Source of the DNA: Homalodisca vitripennis
Taxonomy: Eukaryota; Arthropoda; Insecta; Hemiptera; Cicadellidae
DNA: 64,000 bases
Direction of reading: 5' to 3'
Assembly (NCBI RefSeq): GCF_021130785.1
Contig: NC_060214.1
Location: 4,739,001-4,803,000, forward strand
Shown here: in pieces, positions 1-9,663 of the stretch
How positions within the stretch are numbered: the first letter of the stretch is position 1
Layout of the letters: the number at the start of each line of letters is the position of its first letter
The notes under the pieces: generated by a model
Seen by the model: the letters and a program-made list of their open reading frames with translations, nothing else
Database searches by the model: none
Told to the model about the DNA's origin: nothing
Program-made: the position numbers and the translations under genes

Positions 1-600
1 TTAGGCTGTTTTATTACTTTCTGAAACATGTTTTAGGTTCTTTCACAATATCGAAAATTCAGTTACACTATGTAAACTGCGGTATGTATTAACTGAACAT
101 TATTTACCTGCTATGCGTTCATATGTATAAAAATGTATGTAAAACCGTTTAGCATTTTTATAAACAATGTAGTGCTTCCTATTTAGACGTTTTTAAAAGG
201 TTCAAGATGCGAGGACTTCAAACTGTTTTTTGAGCTATACAATAACTTGCAATAAATTATCGATTTTTGCAAGAAAACCCATTCAAGGTATTAATTAATC
301 TGTAGTTTGACTTGCTGATTACAACCCTGCATGAAATCTACCTTTCCACCACTGTGACGTCACATTTAGACGAGTTCTGACGTGTTGCAAGGCGAATAAG
401 CTCAAATATTAGTAATTGAATTGTACATTAAACCAGATATTCCTATGTGAAGGCTGTGCAGTTGACGGTCAATAAACATTTCGTTTGTCGGTGGGGTTTC
501 TCTTATTCACATGTTCTATTCCTGGTTTTATTAGCTGTAACATAAGGTAGACTCGGGGATATTAGAAGCCGTCTAGTTGGGAACATGTGCTTTATAAACT
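1..600. other. AT-rich flank, no gene seen
   Basis: No open frame of note, RNA gene or repeat is visible here. It leads into the 5' part of the LINE that follows. The exact 5' end of that LINE cannot be placed because no target-site duplication or interrupted repeat marks it, so part of this stretch may already be its untranslated leader. Confidence 0.4.
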
Positions 601-632
601 TTAAACTGTCTCTGAAAAACGACGATATATAA

Positions 633-699
633 CTAGGATTCCTAGTCTAGGAAATCCTAGACGATAGAAGTACTTCAGGCAGAAAATCAATGCCTGAAG
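633..699 (+). promoter_or_regulatory. Two consecutive hairpins in the LINE leader
   Basis: The first is CTAGGATTCCTAG, one T, then CTAGGAAATCCTAG (633-660): 13 base pairs with a single bulged A and a one-base loop at DNA level. The second is CTTCAGGCA at 673-681 and TGCCTGAAG at 691-699, a perfect 9-bp stem around a 9-nt loop. They sit directly before the ORF1 frame, and the second stem overlaps an ATG at 690. A role in translation or RNA packaging is only inference. Confidence 0.5.
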
Positions 700-723
700 A
701 ATCAGCTGAGGACATGTGAGGAT

Positions 724-1686
724 GTGGATGTGACTCCTACTCATCCATGGATAGAAGTGAGACCTTCAAAAAAAGTAGCTCCAACCAAACAGAAACAAAT
801 TTCTCAAGTTCTGACTAAAAAACAAAAAAAAATGCCTTTCCATGATCAAAAAATTAAAAATAGCTCTAAAATCCCCAATCCAACACTCAATCATAGTAAA
901 CCTTTACAGAAAAATCGACAGACGTCCCAAACCCCTATCCCTCACTTCCGTTCCATTAATATCAGAGGTGATAGCCACTCTCGCCACATCTCGGGACTTG
1001 TGAAATCCATGACCTTCCCTCCCGCCTCTGTTGGTGACATGTGCATGCCCGGCGCCGGCCTGCTGGACATCTTGAGAACGGGCCATACTCCACCTCGGTC
1101 CGGGACCCACTGCGAGGTGTTAATCGCGGGGTCAAACGATCTGGCAGTGGGCAAACAGCACGTCATTTACCGCCACCTGGAGGCTCACATCGCTGCCAGA
1201 CCTGCCAACACTGAACTTGTTCTTGTCACCTTACCGCTTCGACATGACTTGGAACCAGATCACCCCATCCATGATGAGACCGTGCTCGTGAATGCTTACA
1301 TTGAGGAGTTGGCTGTCCGGCACAACATCCGCGTGGTAAACTTCAATAACATCGGCCGGAGGCATTTCACGAGGCACGGTCAGCATCTCTCAATGCGGGG
1401 TAAGCGGCTACTGGCGGGGATGGTAGTGAAGACCCTTGCACTGCTGAGACCCAGGGTGTCTGCGCCGCCGCTGCAAATCGTCGCTGCTGCGCCGGCCCCC
1501 ACCGTCCCGGCTCCTGCTGCTGCCAGCGGGGAGTCAGCTGACACCCTCCATCAGTCTCCAAGACTTCAGCACGCCACCTACGCGGAGGCACTCAGGGGGT
1601 CACCAACGCCAGGCAGTGTTGACGAGAGTGGACGCTCTCCTGAACAAAAAAACTTGGAGAACATTGTCAGAGTGAAACCGGTATAG
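724..1686 (+). CDS. LINE ORF1 protein with SGNH/GDSL-esterase-like domain
   Basis: The lysine- and glutamine-rich N-terminus (residues about 1-75) suits nucleic-acid binding. Residues about 78-240 form an SGNH-hydrolase-like domain: GDS at 82-84 (block I serine), GSND at 136-139 (block III asparagine) and a histidine at 221 in an RHGQHLS context. CR1-type elements are known to carry esterase-like ORF1 proteins whose role in retrotransposition is unsettled. An alanine/proline-rich tail follows. The frame is open from 661, but position 724 is GTG and the first in-frame ATG is at 832. An ATG at 690 in another frame opens a nine-residue peptide ending at 719, and a one-base shift near 713-718 would join it to this frame, so the true start may be 690. 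The stop at 1684-1686 lies 2 nt before the ORF2 ATG. Confidence 0.8.
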   Translation: MDVTPTHPWIEVRPSKKVAPTKQKQISQVLTKKQKKMPFHDQKIKNSSKIPNPTLNHSKPLQKNRQTSQTPIPHFRSINIRGDSHSRHISGLVKSMTFPPASVGDMCMPGAGLLDILRTGHTPPRSGTHCEVLIAGSNDLAVGKQHVIYRHLEAHIAARPANTELVLVTLPLRHDLEPDHPIHDETVLVNAYIEELAVRHNIRVVNFNNIGRRHFTRHGQHLSMRGKRLLAGMVVKTLALLRPRVSAPPLQIVAAAPAPTVPAPAAASGESADTLHQSPRLQHATYAEALRGSPTPGSVDESGRSPEQKNLENIVRVKPV

Positions 1687-1688
1687 GG

Positions 1689-4612
1689 ATGATTTCGGAT
1701 CCAGCCGTAAAACAAAACCAAACACGGAAAAATCTTCAAAAATCTCAAAATTCCAAATTCACAACCGAAAATTTGAAATTTGTTCATCAGAATGCCCAAA
1801 TTGCAACCAACAAAATTGATGAATTGGCAGTCATGTGCGAAGAATTAAATCCCGATGTGTTTATAGTATCTGAGCACGGTTTCATAGATGACAACATCCA
1901 TCTTTTCAAAATTCCAAATTTTGAATTGGCAAAACATTTCTGTCGAAATCGTTTCAAAGGGGGCGGTGTGGCAATTTTTGTGAAAGCATTTTCAAAATTT
2001 GAACCTTTCAAAATTAACAACATGATTGAAATGAATTTTGAAGCCGAAGGCATAAAAATCACGTCAAACTGTTTGGGAAAAATAGCAGTCATCGGGTTAT
2101 ACAGATCACCCAATGGCTGTAGCAACTCCTTTTTTGAAAATTTTGAGCGACTTCTTAATGACCTGTTTTTAAATTCTGTGAAGTTCCTAATAATGGGAGA
2201 TTTTAACATTAATGTAATGAATCCCACCGACCCCCTAACCCAGCGGCTTCGCGATGTTTTAAATTCTTTCAATCTAAATTGGTCCGTGAATTCACCGACA
2301 CGAGTGACCGCTACGACGAGTACTGCCATCGACAATGTTGTCACAAACATTCCTGACATCACAGTCTCTGTTTTGAACTCTGCAATCTCTGACCACTTTG
2401 CGCAGGGGGCCGTGATCCGTGGGTGCAAACTTGAAAGTCAAAATTCAAAATTTAAAATTGCAAGAGTGATTCGGCCCCAGAACATTCGCCACTTAAACGA
2501 TGTTTTGGAAGCTGAGCCCTGGCAAATTTTGGATAACTCTGGAAGTGTCGATGACATGTATGCGGCATTCAGTGATAGTTTCAACTATTATCTGGATGTT
2601 GCTTGTCCGTTCAGAAGGACCAAAGTCAATCACGCACCTAAAAAAGGCACGTGGTTGACAAAGGGAATTCTTGTATCTCGAGAAAAGCTTAAATTCTTTC
2701 ACAAAATTTTCATTGGAACCCAAAACGAACATTTCAAATTTTTTTTCAGAAATTACCGAAGGATTTATAAAAAAGTCATACGAGCTGCTAAAGCCTATGA
2801 TGTTAATAAGGCCTTGGGTAACTGCGAAAACTTCTCGAAAACAGCTTGGAAAATCATAAACGACTTTTCTCGTGATACACACCAGATAAAAAACACAAAA
2901 GAAATCGCAATTAAAATTGAAGACAAAATTGTTGAAAACCGAGCTCAAGTGGCAGACGAATTTAATAAATACTTCTCTTCCGTGGCTACAGTGGGTTCGG
3001 CATTAACTGAACCTCGGTTTCACGGAGGAGATGCTGTTGTATCGGTTGCATCCATGGCCATGGCTCCTGTGTGTGAGGGGGAGGTTGCACGAGTCATACA
3101 GGGACTCAACTCAAAAAAATCTTGTGACGCAAACGGGATGTCAGTGTGGCTACTCAAACACTGCTTCAGGCATATATTGAGACCACTCACAAAAATTGAT
3201 CAACTTTTCTTTTGAAAAAGGAACCTTCCCATCACTTTTGAAGACATCCAAAGTCATTCCGATCTTCAAACAGGACGATCCTTGCCTTGCAAGCAACTAT
3301 CGTCCAATCTCAATTCTTCCAGTCTTCAGCAAAATTTTTGAAAAAATTTTCTATGAAAAGCTTGCAAGCTTTCTAGAAAATAACAATATCCTAAATCCGG
3401 AACAATTTGGATTTAGGAAAAACAGATCCACAATAGACGCGGTGAACAATCTTTTGGACAATGTTGTCGATGGATTGGAAGGACGAGAACATGTGCTCAG
3501 TATATTCCTCGACCTATCCAAAGCGTTTGACTGTGTGCATCATGAAACACTTTTGCTCCAGTTGGATAAATGCGGCGTTCGGGGTCTCTCGCACTTATGG
3601 CTCACTTCTTACCTCAAGGATCGAGACCAGTGCGTTGAGGTATCGAACGTCGTCTCAAACAAAATTAAAATGACCCATGGTGTCCCTCAGGGCTCCATCC
3701 TTGGGCCTCTTTTGTTCCTAGTTTATGTCTGCAGACTGAATTCAGTGATCCAGCATGGAAAACTGGTTCAGTATGCTGACGACACAACTCTCTGTATCAA
3801 AAACAAATCAACTCAAGACCTGGAAATCACATCCTTCATGGAACTGAATGCATGCATTCAGTATTTTGCTGAATTGAACCTGAAAACAAATAATTCAAAA
3901 ACAAATGTCATGTGTTTTAGCCTCCGACAAAATGATCACGAAGTTCAGCCTGCCGTGTTTGTGGATGATGTGCTTTTAGAGGAAACTAACTCCACAAAGT
4001 TTCTGGGAATGTTCCTAGACAGAGGACTGACCTGGGCTGATCATGTTGACAATGTATGTGCTAGAGTGGCCTCAGGTATATATGCCTTGCGGCACCTGGC
4101 AAAGTTCTGTTCCCCCAGAGTTCTGAAAATGGCATATTTCGGCCTGATTCATCCACACTTTGCGTATGGAGTGAGACTCTGGGGAGGTTGTGCCAAAAAC
4201 AAAATGGAAAGAGTTTTCAAGCTCCAAAAAAAGGCAATCAGAATCATTGCAAATTTAAATTACAGAGAGTCGTGTAGGGAATCTTTCAGGGAGTTAGAAT
4301 TGCTGACTTTGCCCTGCCTTTATGTTCTGGAGGTGATCATGTACTGCAAATCAAAGTGTGATTTGGTTCGTGGCGGTAGCGTTCACCACTATGAGACGAG
4401 AGGCAGGGGACAACTTCCGAACTCGGCAATACAGACTGACATTATCACAACATCTCCCTCAACAAGTTGGTGTCAGACTAATAAACAAGCTCCCTGAAGG
4501 TGTCAAACTTTCCGCCAATCAACATCAATTCAAAACTCGTCTTAAACGCCTTTTGGTGTCCAAAGCGTTTTATTCTGTCGATGAATTCATGGTCAGCCGC
4601 TGGGATGTCTAA
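1689..4612 (+). pseudogene. LINE ORF2: endonuclease plus reverse transcriptase, two single-base frameshifts
   Basis: The N-terminal apurinic-type endonuclease (residues about 30-240) keeps its signature residues: N35 in HQN, E62 in SEHG, Y138 in YRSP, D171 and N173 in GDFN, D215 in IDNV, and SDH at 234-236. The frame is lost in the A-run at 3190-3195, where removing one A restores it. The reverse transcriptase follows in the next frame (from 3196): [18 protein letters not shown] and the catalytic YADD at 3772-3783. A second break lies in the G-run at 4406-4409, where removing one G continues into a C-terminal segment ending at 4612. Both breaks are +1 changes in homopolymers, so they may be consensus errors. 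The protein would nick target DNA and prime cDNA synthesis. Smaller frames on the opposite strand are shadows. Confidence 0.85.
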
Positions 4613-4738
4613 ATCTAAATTTAACTTGGATCTGAAGTCAGTTTGAATGTGTTTGAGTGAATGCATGAATTGTAAGTATGAATGTGTTTTGAACGTCTAA
4701 GCCTGTGGTTTATCTTACTTACTTCTGACTTTTGCAAT

Positions 4739-4799
4739 ACAATGTCCATTGTCAAAATGCAATAAAGAGATTGATTTGATTTGATTTGATTTGATTTGA
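4739..4799 (+). other. LINE 3' end: hairpin, AATAAA and TTGAT tail
   Basis: ACAATG-TC-CATTGT (4739-4752) forms a short perfect hairpin. AATAAA follows at 4761-4766, and the element ends in about six TTGAT pentamers. CR1/L2-type reverse transcriptases are known to recognise a 3' stem-loop and short terminal repeats, so this is the likely recognition end. Confidence 0.6.
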
Positions 4800-5768
4800 A
4801 GGTGGGATCGAGACGGTTCTAAATAAAGTGAAATTGAATTAAATAAAAACTTAAGAGTAAATCAATTATTCTATTTAAAGAAGTTTTTGAAGGTAGGTTT
4901 ATGTAAACAAGTCGATATACGTATGATCATACTTTTACTCTATTAATCTGGTAGACTTCCTGTTCTTGGAAAGTTCAAGATCACGAAGGTTTTCACGCAA
5001 GGTCGCGAAAATTAGTAAATGCCAAGAAGTATTGCCTAAAAAGGACATTATGGTGACGAAACTGCGATGGCAACTCGGTGAAACTTGAGAGACTTCCCTT
5101 TCTTGAAACCGTCGCAGAAACTACACAATATAACAAGACTATTATTCTGGAAGATGTGGGTCTGTTTGTGGCCGTTCTTCTGTTGTGAGATTTTATTTTT
5201 GTTCCATGAACTTAATTCCCATTCTTGATTTGTGCTAAAGCGATGGTTTATTACTAGATAAGATTGATATTCAAGGTTCAAGTCATTATATCGCATGAGT
5301 AATAATTCGATAAATAAATTAAAACTTTTAAAGTAGCTGAAATCTATTGGCCTAAAGAAATATTTATATATAACCTTTCCTGTTTGGAGCATTGACTATA
5401 ATATTGTCCACCACTTTAGTTTGCATGCTCCTGTTTATATATCTTATTTTTGGGTTATCATATACTGACTAAAATACTTACAAAATATTTAACTTCCATA
5501 TGTTACAAAAAGTTGTGAAACACGTTCAGTAACCTTTTTTGTATCTTAGAAATAATATTTTGTATAATTTCATACATGCTAATATGGAAATTTAAAAAAT
5601 TAATTTTAGTTCTGAAACAGTAGTATGAAAGCGGTTGAATACTTGAAATAGTGACAGAGGAACTGATGGTAATATAATACCCATATCGTCTCGACCTTAT
5701 ACGGCACAAAATTCAATTTATCAATGTGGCCTTTTGGATAGCCCACTTCTTACTGCAGTTTGGTAGGT
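4800..5768. other. AT-rich spacer, nothing recognised
   Basis: Low-complexity, AT-rich sequence between the LINE and a SINE-like segment. The open frames on the minus strand (5048-5392 and 5503-5709) have AT-driven composition and no recognisable domain, so I do not call them genes. Confidence 0.4.
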
Positions 5769-5799
5769 TCACTCTGCTGACACTATAACCACAGCTCTG

Positions 5800-6060
5800 C
5801 CAGTGTCAACGGAGGAAGAACGAAGAGGAAGAGGAGCTATTTATAGTCGTGGCTCAGCGGTCAGACTCGTATGTAGATGTCTCGTTACCATTCCGCGGCC
5901 AATTGTTCAAGGTCGAGTCACTCCTCCCATACTGATAACTGATAGCGCTATCAGACTATCGCATCCTGATACACAGACAGATTTACAATGTCTGGAGTGT
6001 CTGATAAGTTAGAGCAATCGTTCCAAGAAATTTCCCGCAGTTAAGTCGATGAACCTTTGA
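5800..6060 (+). repeat. Possible tRNA-derived SINE fragment
   Basis: TGGCTCAGCGG at 5850-5860 fits the Pol III A-box consensus. GGTCGAGTC at 5911-5919 resembles a B box with one T missing. The spacing of 61 nt is longer than in a plain tRNA but possible with a long variable arm or insertion. No clear tRNA fold could be drawn and no second copy lies in this window, so the call is weak. Confidence 0.25.
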
Positions 6061-6068
6061 CATATATA

Positions 6069-7396
6069 CAGGGTGTCAATTAAGTCTGGAACCTCTTTTT
6101 TAATTTTTGAACCATAATAGAAAGAAATACCAAAGTTCACACGTGCTTACTGGTGATAGTAACGTACACATCTGCCCAATTACCGACCGGATAATCACTT
6201 TGGGGGACGGTCCACAAGGAGTCAGACAAAATTCTTAAATAGCAGCATAGGTCAAGTTTGGTATCAAATTAAAGGTCTTACTTAGCAGAGTACAATGCCG
6301 CAAACCGGACTTAAAAAGGTGGATTCATTCAGTAGTTATAGCTATTTGAATTTTAAAACAATTTAACAATGTAAATTATTAAGTATTACAAGTAAACACC
6401 AATTTTTAAGTACCTGTGATCAAAGTAAGTGTTCAAAATGTTCCCCTCCCATCATCTGACAATGTAGTAATCGAAGCCAGGAATCAATAATTATTACCAA
6501 TAACACAACTACTGTTAGAATGTGAAAGTGGCAGATTGAGTCAAACACAGTATCCACAGAAACTTAACGTTTGGGCAGGTATTATAGGAAATCAAATTAT
6601 GGGCCCATTATTTATCAATGGTAATTTAAATGGTGACTCGTATCTAGCAATACTCCAAAATGAGATAATTCCTGCACTACAAGCTGCTCTTGGTCGACAA
6701 TTTCAAAGAATTTATTTCCAACAAGATGGCGCGCCATCACACTTTGCTCTCCTTGTTAGAGAATACTTGGATACAATATTCCTTCACAGATGGATTGGAA
6801 GACGTGGTGCAGTATAGTGGCCTGCTCGGTCCCCTGATTTATCTCCGCTGGATTTTTTTCTTTGGGGATACCTCAAAGATAAAGTTTATCGTACTAAGCC
6901 TCGAGATTTGGCGCACCTAAGAAATCTCATAGTCCAAGAAGCTCAAGATATTCCTCGTGACTACCTTCAAAATGCAGTGGATGGCTTTTAAAACCGCCTA
7001 GGACATTGCCATAAGATGGTAGGGGAACATTTTGAACACTTACTTTGATCACAGGTACTTAAAAATTGGCGTTTATTTGTAATACTTAATAATTTACATT
7101 GTTGAATTGTTTTAAAATTCAAATAGCTATAACTACTGAATGCATCCACCTTTTTAAGTCCGGTTTGCGGCATTGTACTCTGCTAAGTAAGACCTTTAAT
7201 TTGATACCAAACTTGACCTATGCTGCTATTTAAGAATTTTGTCTGACTCCTTGTGGACCGTCCCCCAAAGTGATTATCCGGTCGGTAATTGGGCAGATGT
7301 GTACGTTACTATCACCAGTAAGCACGTGTGAACTTTGGTATTTCTTTCTATTATGGTTCAAAAATTAAAAAAGAGGTTCCAGACTTAATTGACACC

Positions 7397-7399
<3 letters not shown>
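6069..7399 (+). mobile_element. Tc1/mariner-type transposon, internally deleted, about 398-bp inverted repeats
   Basis: The element begins CAGGGTGTCAATTAAG and ends with the reverse complement, CTTAATTGACACCCTG. A TA dinucleotide borders each side (6067-6068 and 7400-7401), as expected for this superfamily. The inverted repeats are unusually long: about 6069-6466 matches about 7003-7399 with few differences. Only about 540 bp lie between them, holding the C-terminal part of a transposase. The right end abuts a long (TA)n tract, a natural TA target. The copy cannot encode its own transposase but keeps both ends. Confidence 0.9.
6506..6991 (+). pseudogene. Truncated mariner-type transposase with an in-frame stop
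   Basis: The readable protein includes LNVWAGIIG, then YFQQDGAPSH with the second catalytic aspartate, then WPARSPDLSPLDFFLWG with the third. An in-frame TAG at about 6818-6820 stands where related proteins usually carry an acidic residue just before the tryptophan, and the frame otherwise stays open to the TAA at 6989-6991. Counting the stop as one residue, 41 residues separate the QQD aspartate from the last D of SPDLSPLD, which fits the DD41D (rosa-like) group. The N-terminal DNA-binding half and the first catalytic aspartate are missing between the left inverted repeat and this segment. Non-functional. Confidence 0.85.

Positions 7400-7479
<80 letters not shown>
7400..7479. repeat. (TA)n microsatellite, about 80 bp
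   Basis: Uninterrupted TA repeat between the mariner right end and the tRNA-bearing repeat. It probably served as the mariner target. Confidence 0.95.
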
Positions 7480-7483
<4 letters not shown>

Positions 7484-7511
7484 CAATAAACATTGAATCA
7501 CAAAAAGTACT

Positions 7512-7578
7512 TGCTCTGCCGGGACTCGATCCCGGATCTCTCACTTGCCGGGTGAATGTGCTACAATTACACACCTTA
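7512..7578 (-). pseudogene. tRNA-like pseudogene core
   Basis: On the minus strand the T arm, anticodon arm and D loop match the other copies, but the 5' half of the acceptor stem is lost and the B box carries a T-to-A change (GGATCGAGTCC). It is the most decayed of the four copies. Confidence 0.5.
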
Positions 7579-7750
7579 TCTTCTTGTTTATTTAAATTAA
7601 ATAAGGCTATTGCCATTTATACATAATTTAATGTAGATAAAAGCCATTAGACAGCTATTTGGTCTTCCGATCATATATTAGTTTGGTTATTTAAACACAT
7701 ATGTGAAAGGAACGCCCAAATACAAAATAATTGAATCGTAAAAAGTAAGG

Positions 7751-7819
7751 GCTCTATTGTGTAATGGTAGCACATTCACCCGGCAAGTGAGAGATCCGGG
7801 TTCGAGTCCCGGTGGAGCA
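7751..7819 (+). tRNA. tRNA-like core, anticodon position reads GGC
   Basis: The 69-nt core folds as a cloverleaf: a 6-bp acceptor stem (GCTCTA with TGGAGC), a D stem GTGT/GCAC around AATGGTA, a 5-bp anticodon stem around CCGGCAA, a T stem CCGGG/CCCGG around TTCGAGT, then A73. Box B GGTTCGAGTCC is intact. The acceptor is one pair short, and position 33 is C rather than the near-universal T, so this is probably a mobile tRNA derivative and not a working decoder. The sixth acceptor pair is A-T here and G-C in the copies near 26.7-27.0 kb. Confidence 0.5.
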
Positions 7820-7883
7820 AGTACTTTTTGTTATTCAATGTTTATTGAAATTAAATAAGACTATTGCCATTCATACAAATTTA

Positions 7884-7886
<3 letters not shown>

Positions 7887-7931
<45 letters not shown>
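7887..7931. repeat. (TA)n microsatellite
   Basis: TA repeat of about 44 bp, right border of the tRNA-bearing repeat pair. Confidence 0.95.
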
Positions 7932-7933
<2 letters not shown>

Positions 7934-9663
7934 GTCATCATTTAGATAGGCTTTAATTTTTGTACGGTAACAAAATAATACATAAGTGGAGTACATAATA
8001 ATTTGTAGTTGTAGTATGATGGATAAGAAGAAGACTAAAGGAAGAAACCGTTCAGGTATCGTTCTTATATAATACTACGTCCACGGTGCCACGTTGTGTA
8101 ATGGGGTGGATGACAATAAAATAATGTAATTTCAATTACCTATATCAATATACTCAATTTTATGCGTACTTTCCGTTTTAAAAATCTTCTATGCCAATAC
8201 GGCTGTAATGAAGAAATATTCGGTTGTTATGAAAGAAAAGCAGTTAAATATCCAATAAACTACGAGACTGTGATGAAGGGTCCGAACCACAGATGTTTAG
8301 AACATTTGGCAGGAGTTCTCACTCTGGTTGCGGACCTCTACATCCTTGTTGAACCGATCATGCAGCCTCCTACATGGCCGCATAATCCAAATAAAATAAA
8401 TTTTGCTTAGTCCTAACTTGGGACTAAGAATCTGCGTACATTACTTCTCAATTACCAACAAAGCCGGTTAGTCTACTAACAGAGGATTGAACTCTCACCC
8501 ATCCAAAAAGACAGGATGCTTCATCTCGCCGAACCTATGTTATCCTAATGATAAACACTGAACTCCTCTAACGATGCATGAAAAGTTATGTAGAACAATG
8601 GAAGAAGCAGAATTATCTATTAGTAAAACTATAAGGTGTTGTCACAGGACTTGAACAACACGAAAATGTTTGACCTTCCTGGAACCACAGACCTTCTGGT
8701 ATTTATGAAATACGAAAGTCTCCCTCTAACCTACCCCTTCATGATCCATAATTGTACGGAGAGTAGAGAGACTCACACGAGTCCAGAGGACGGACAGTTG
8801 CTGACCGCAAGACGGCGCAGTGTGTCAAGGCAGTTCATTACCTTACAGGGAGTCTGTCGAGGCCGGCCCTCCAGGCGCGTGTGCGGGGAAACGATGGCTT
8901 AATGTGCGCCTGGAATCAAGTGATTGCTCTTGACGAGTTTGGCCTTAGAATGCATCGCTGGACGACAACCTTCACAGTGGACAGCATGTTTATTGGTATT
9001 GTATTTGCAACAATTTTTAATCCATAGCAAAAATTTTAATAGATTCTCGAAATCCAAAAATTGTGGACGTATTGTAGGTTAGAGCTTGTAGGAAAAATGA
9101 ATTTATTCAATGTGATACTCAGACTTTAAGTAGGCAGCACTTCACGTTGAAAAAGTCAAGTACATTAAGAACGAGCTTGTAATGCAATCCTTACTTAGAA
9201 GAGGAGTAATCACAGCCAGAGTCCACTTAGCTTGGATCTCTCCTTTCTCTGTTCTGGGAATGGATTCAAAGAATTCTTGCATCCACGATTATTGAAGTAA
9301 AGTTTCTAGATACTCAAGTAGCAAGGCTACAGGATACAAAGTGATAATAGGGAAGGGTAAGAATATTTATTGTGTGTAACAGAATTGAACACGGAATATC
9401 CAGAACTGGCCGCTTCTTTAGTTGTAAATATCACAAAAATGAGGTCAGGCACACATTGAAATGAACAAATCATGGCTTAAAAAGGCTTTGAACACGCAGA
9501 AGTTCAATGTCTTTCACCCATCCCTTAATTATCGGGTCCAAGTTGGTCTATACTTACTTGACTTCTTGTTGACTTTTGTAACGAACATGATTAAGCGGAT
9601 TTTCGTCACCTCAGATAAATGCATGTTAGAATCAGCAACAGTACAAAAAAGTAAGACTACATA
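7932..9663. other. Spacer without recognised genes
   Basis: Mixed AT-rich and moderately GC sequence. Frames at 8162-8410 and 8636-8902 show no domain I recognise and no paralogue in the window. Nothing else is supported. Confidence 0.4.

Larger units (their letters stand above)
600..4799 (+). mobile_element. Non-LTR retrotransposon, CR1-like, two ORFs, nearly intact
   Basis: This is a LINE with the CR1-type layout. It has a leader with two hairpins (633-660 and 673-699), ORF1 with an SGNH-hydrolase-like domain, ORF2 with an apurinic endonuclease and a reverse transcriptase, a short 3' untranslated region with AATAAA at 4761-4766, and a pentanucleotide tail of repeated TTGAT units at 4771-4799. 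Only single-base frame breaks interrupt the coding parts, so the copy is young or is damaged partly by sequencing error. The 5' boundary is uncertain and could lie some way upstream of 600. Assignment to the CR1 group rests on the esterase-type ORF1 and the RT motifs. The exact clade would need a tree. Confidence 0.85.
7480..7886. repeat. tRNA-bearing repeat, inverted pair of copies between TA tracts
   Basis: Two copies of a repeat found again at 26659-27026, here in opposite orientations: a decayed one on the minus strand (tRNA core 7512 to about 7578) and a good one on the plus strand (core 7751-7819). Shared flanking sequence includes TTCAATAAACATTGAATC, AAATAAGGCTATTGCC and TTGGTCTTCCGATCATAT. 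(TA)n tracts border the pair at 7400-7479 and 7887-7931. Confidence 0.7.

Noticed and set aside
1787..2948. Minus-strand frames of 213 and 151 residues opposite the LINE
   Set aside because: They lie antisense to the endonuclease and linker of ORF2, which has clear domain motifs. They are shadows.
7751..7819. A standard tRNA-Ala(GGC) gene
   Set aside because: The acceptor stem has six pairs instead of seven, position 33 is C, and the core is embedded in a repeated element with inverted flanks.
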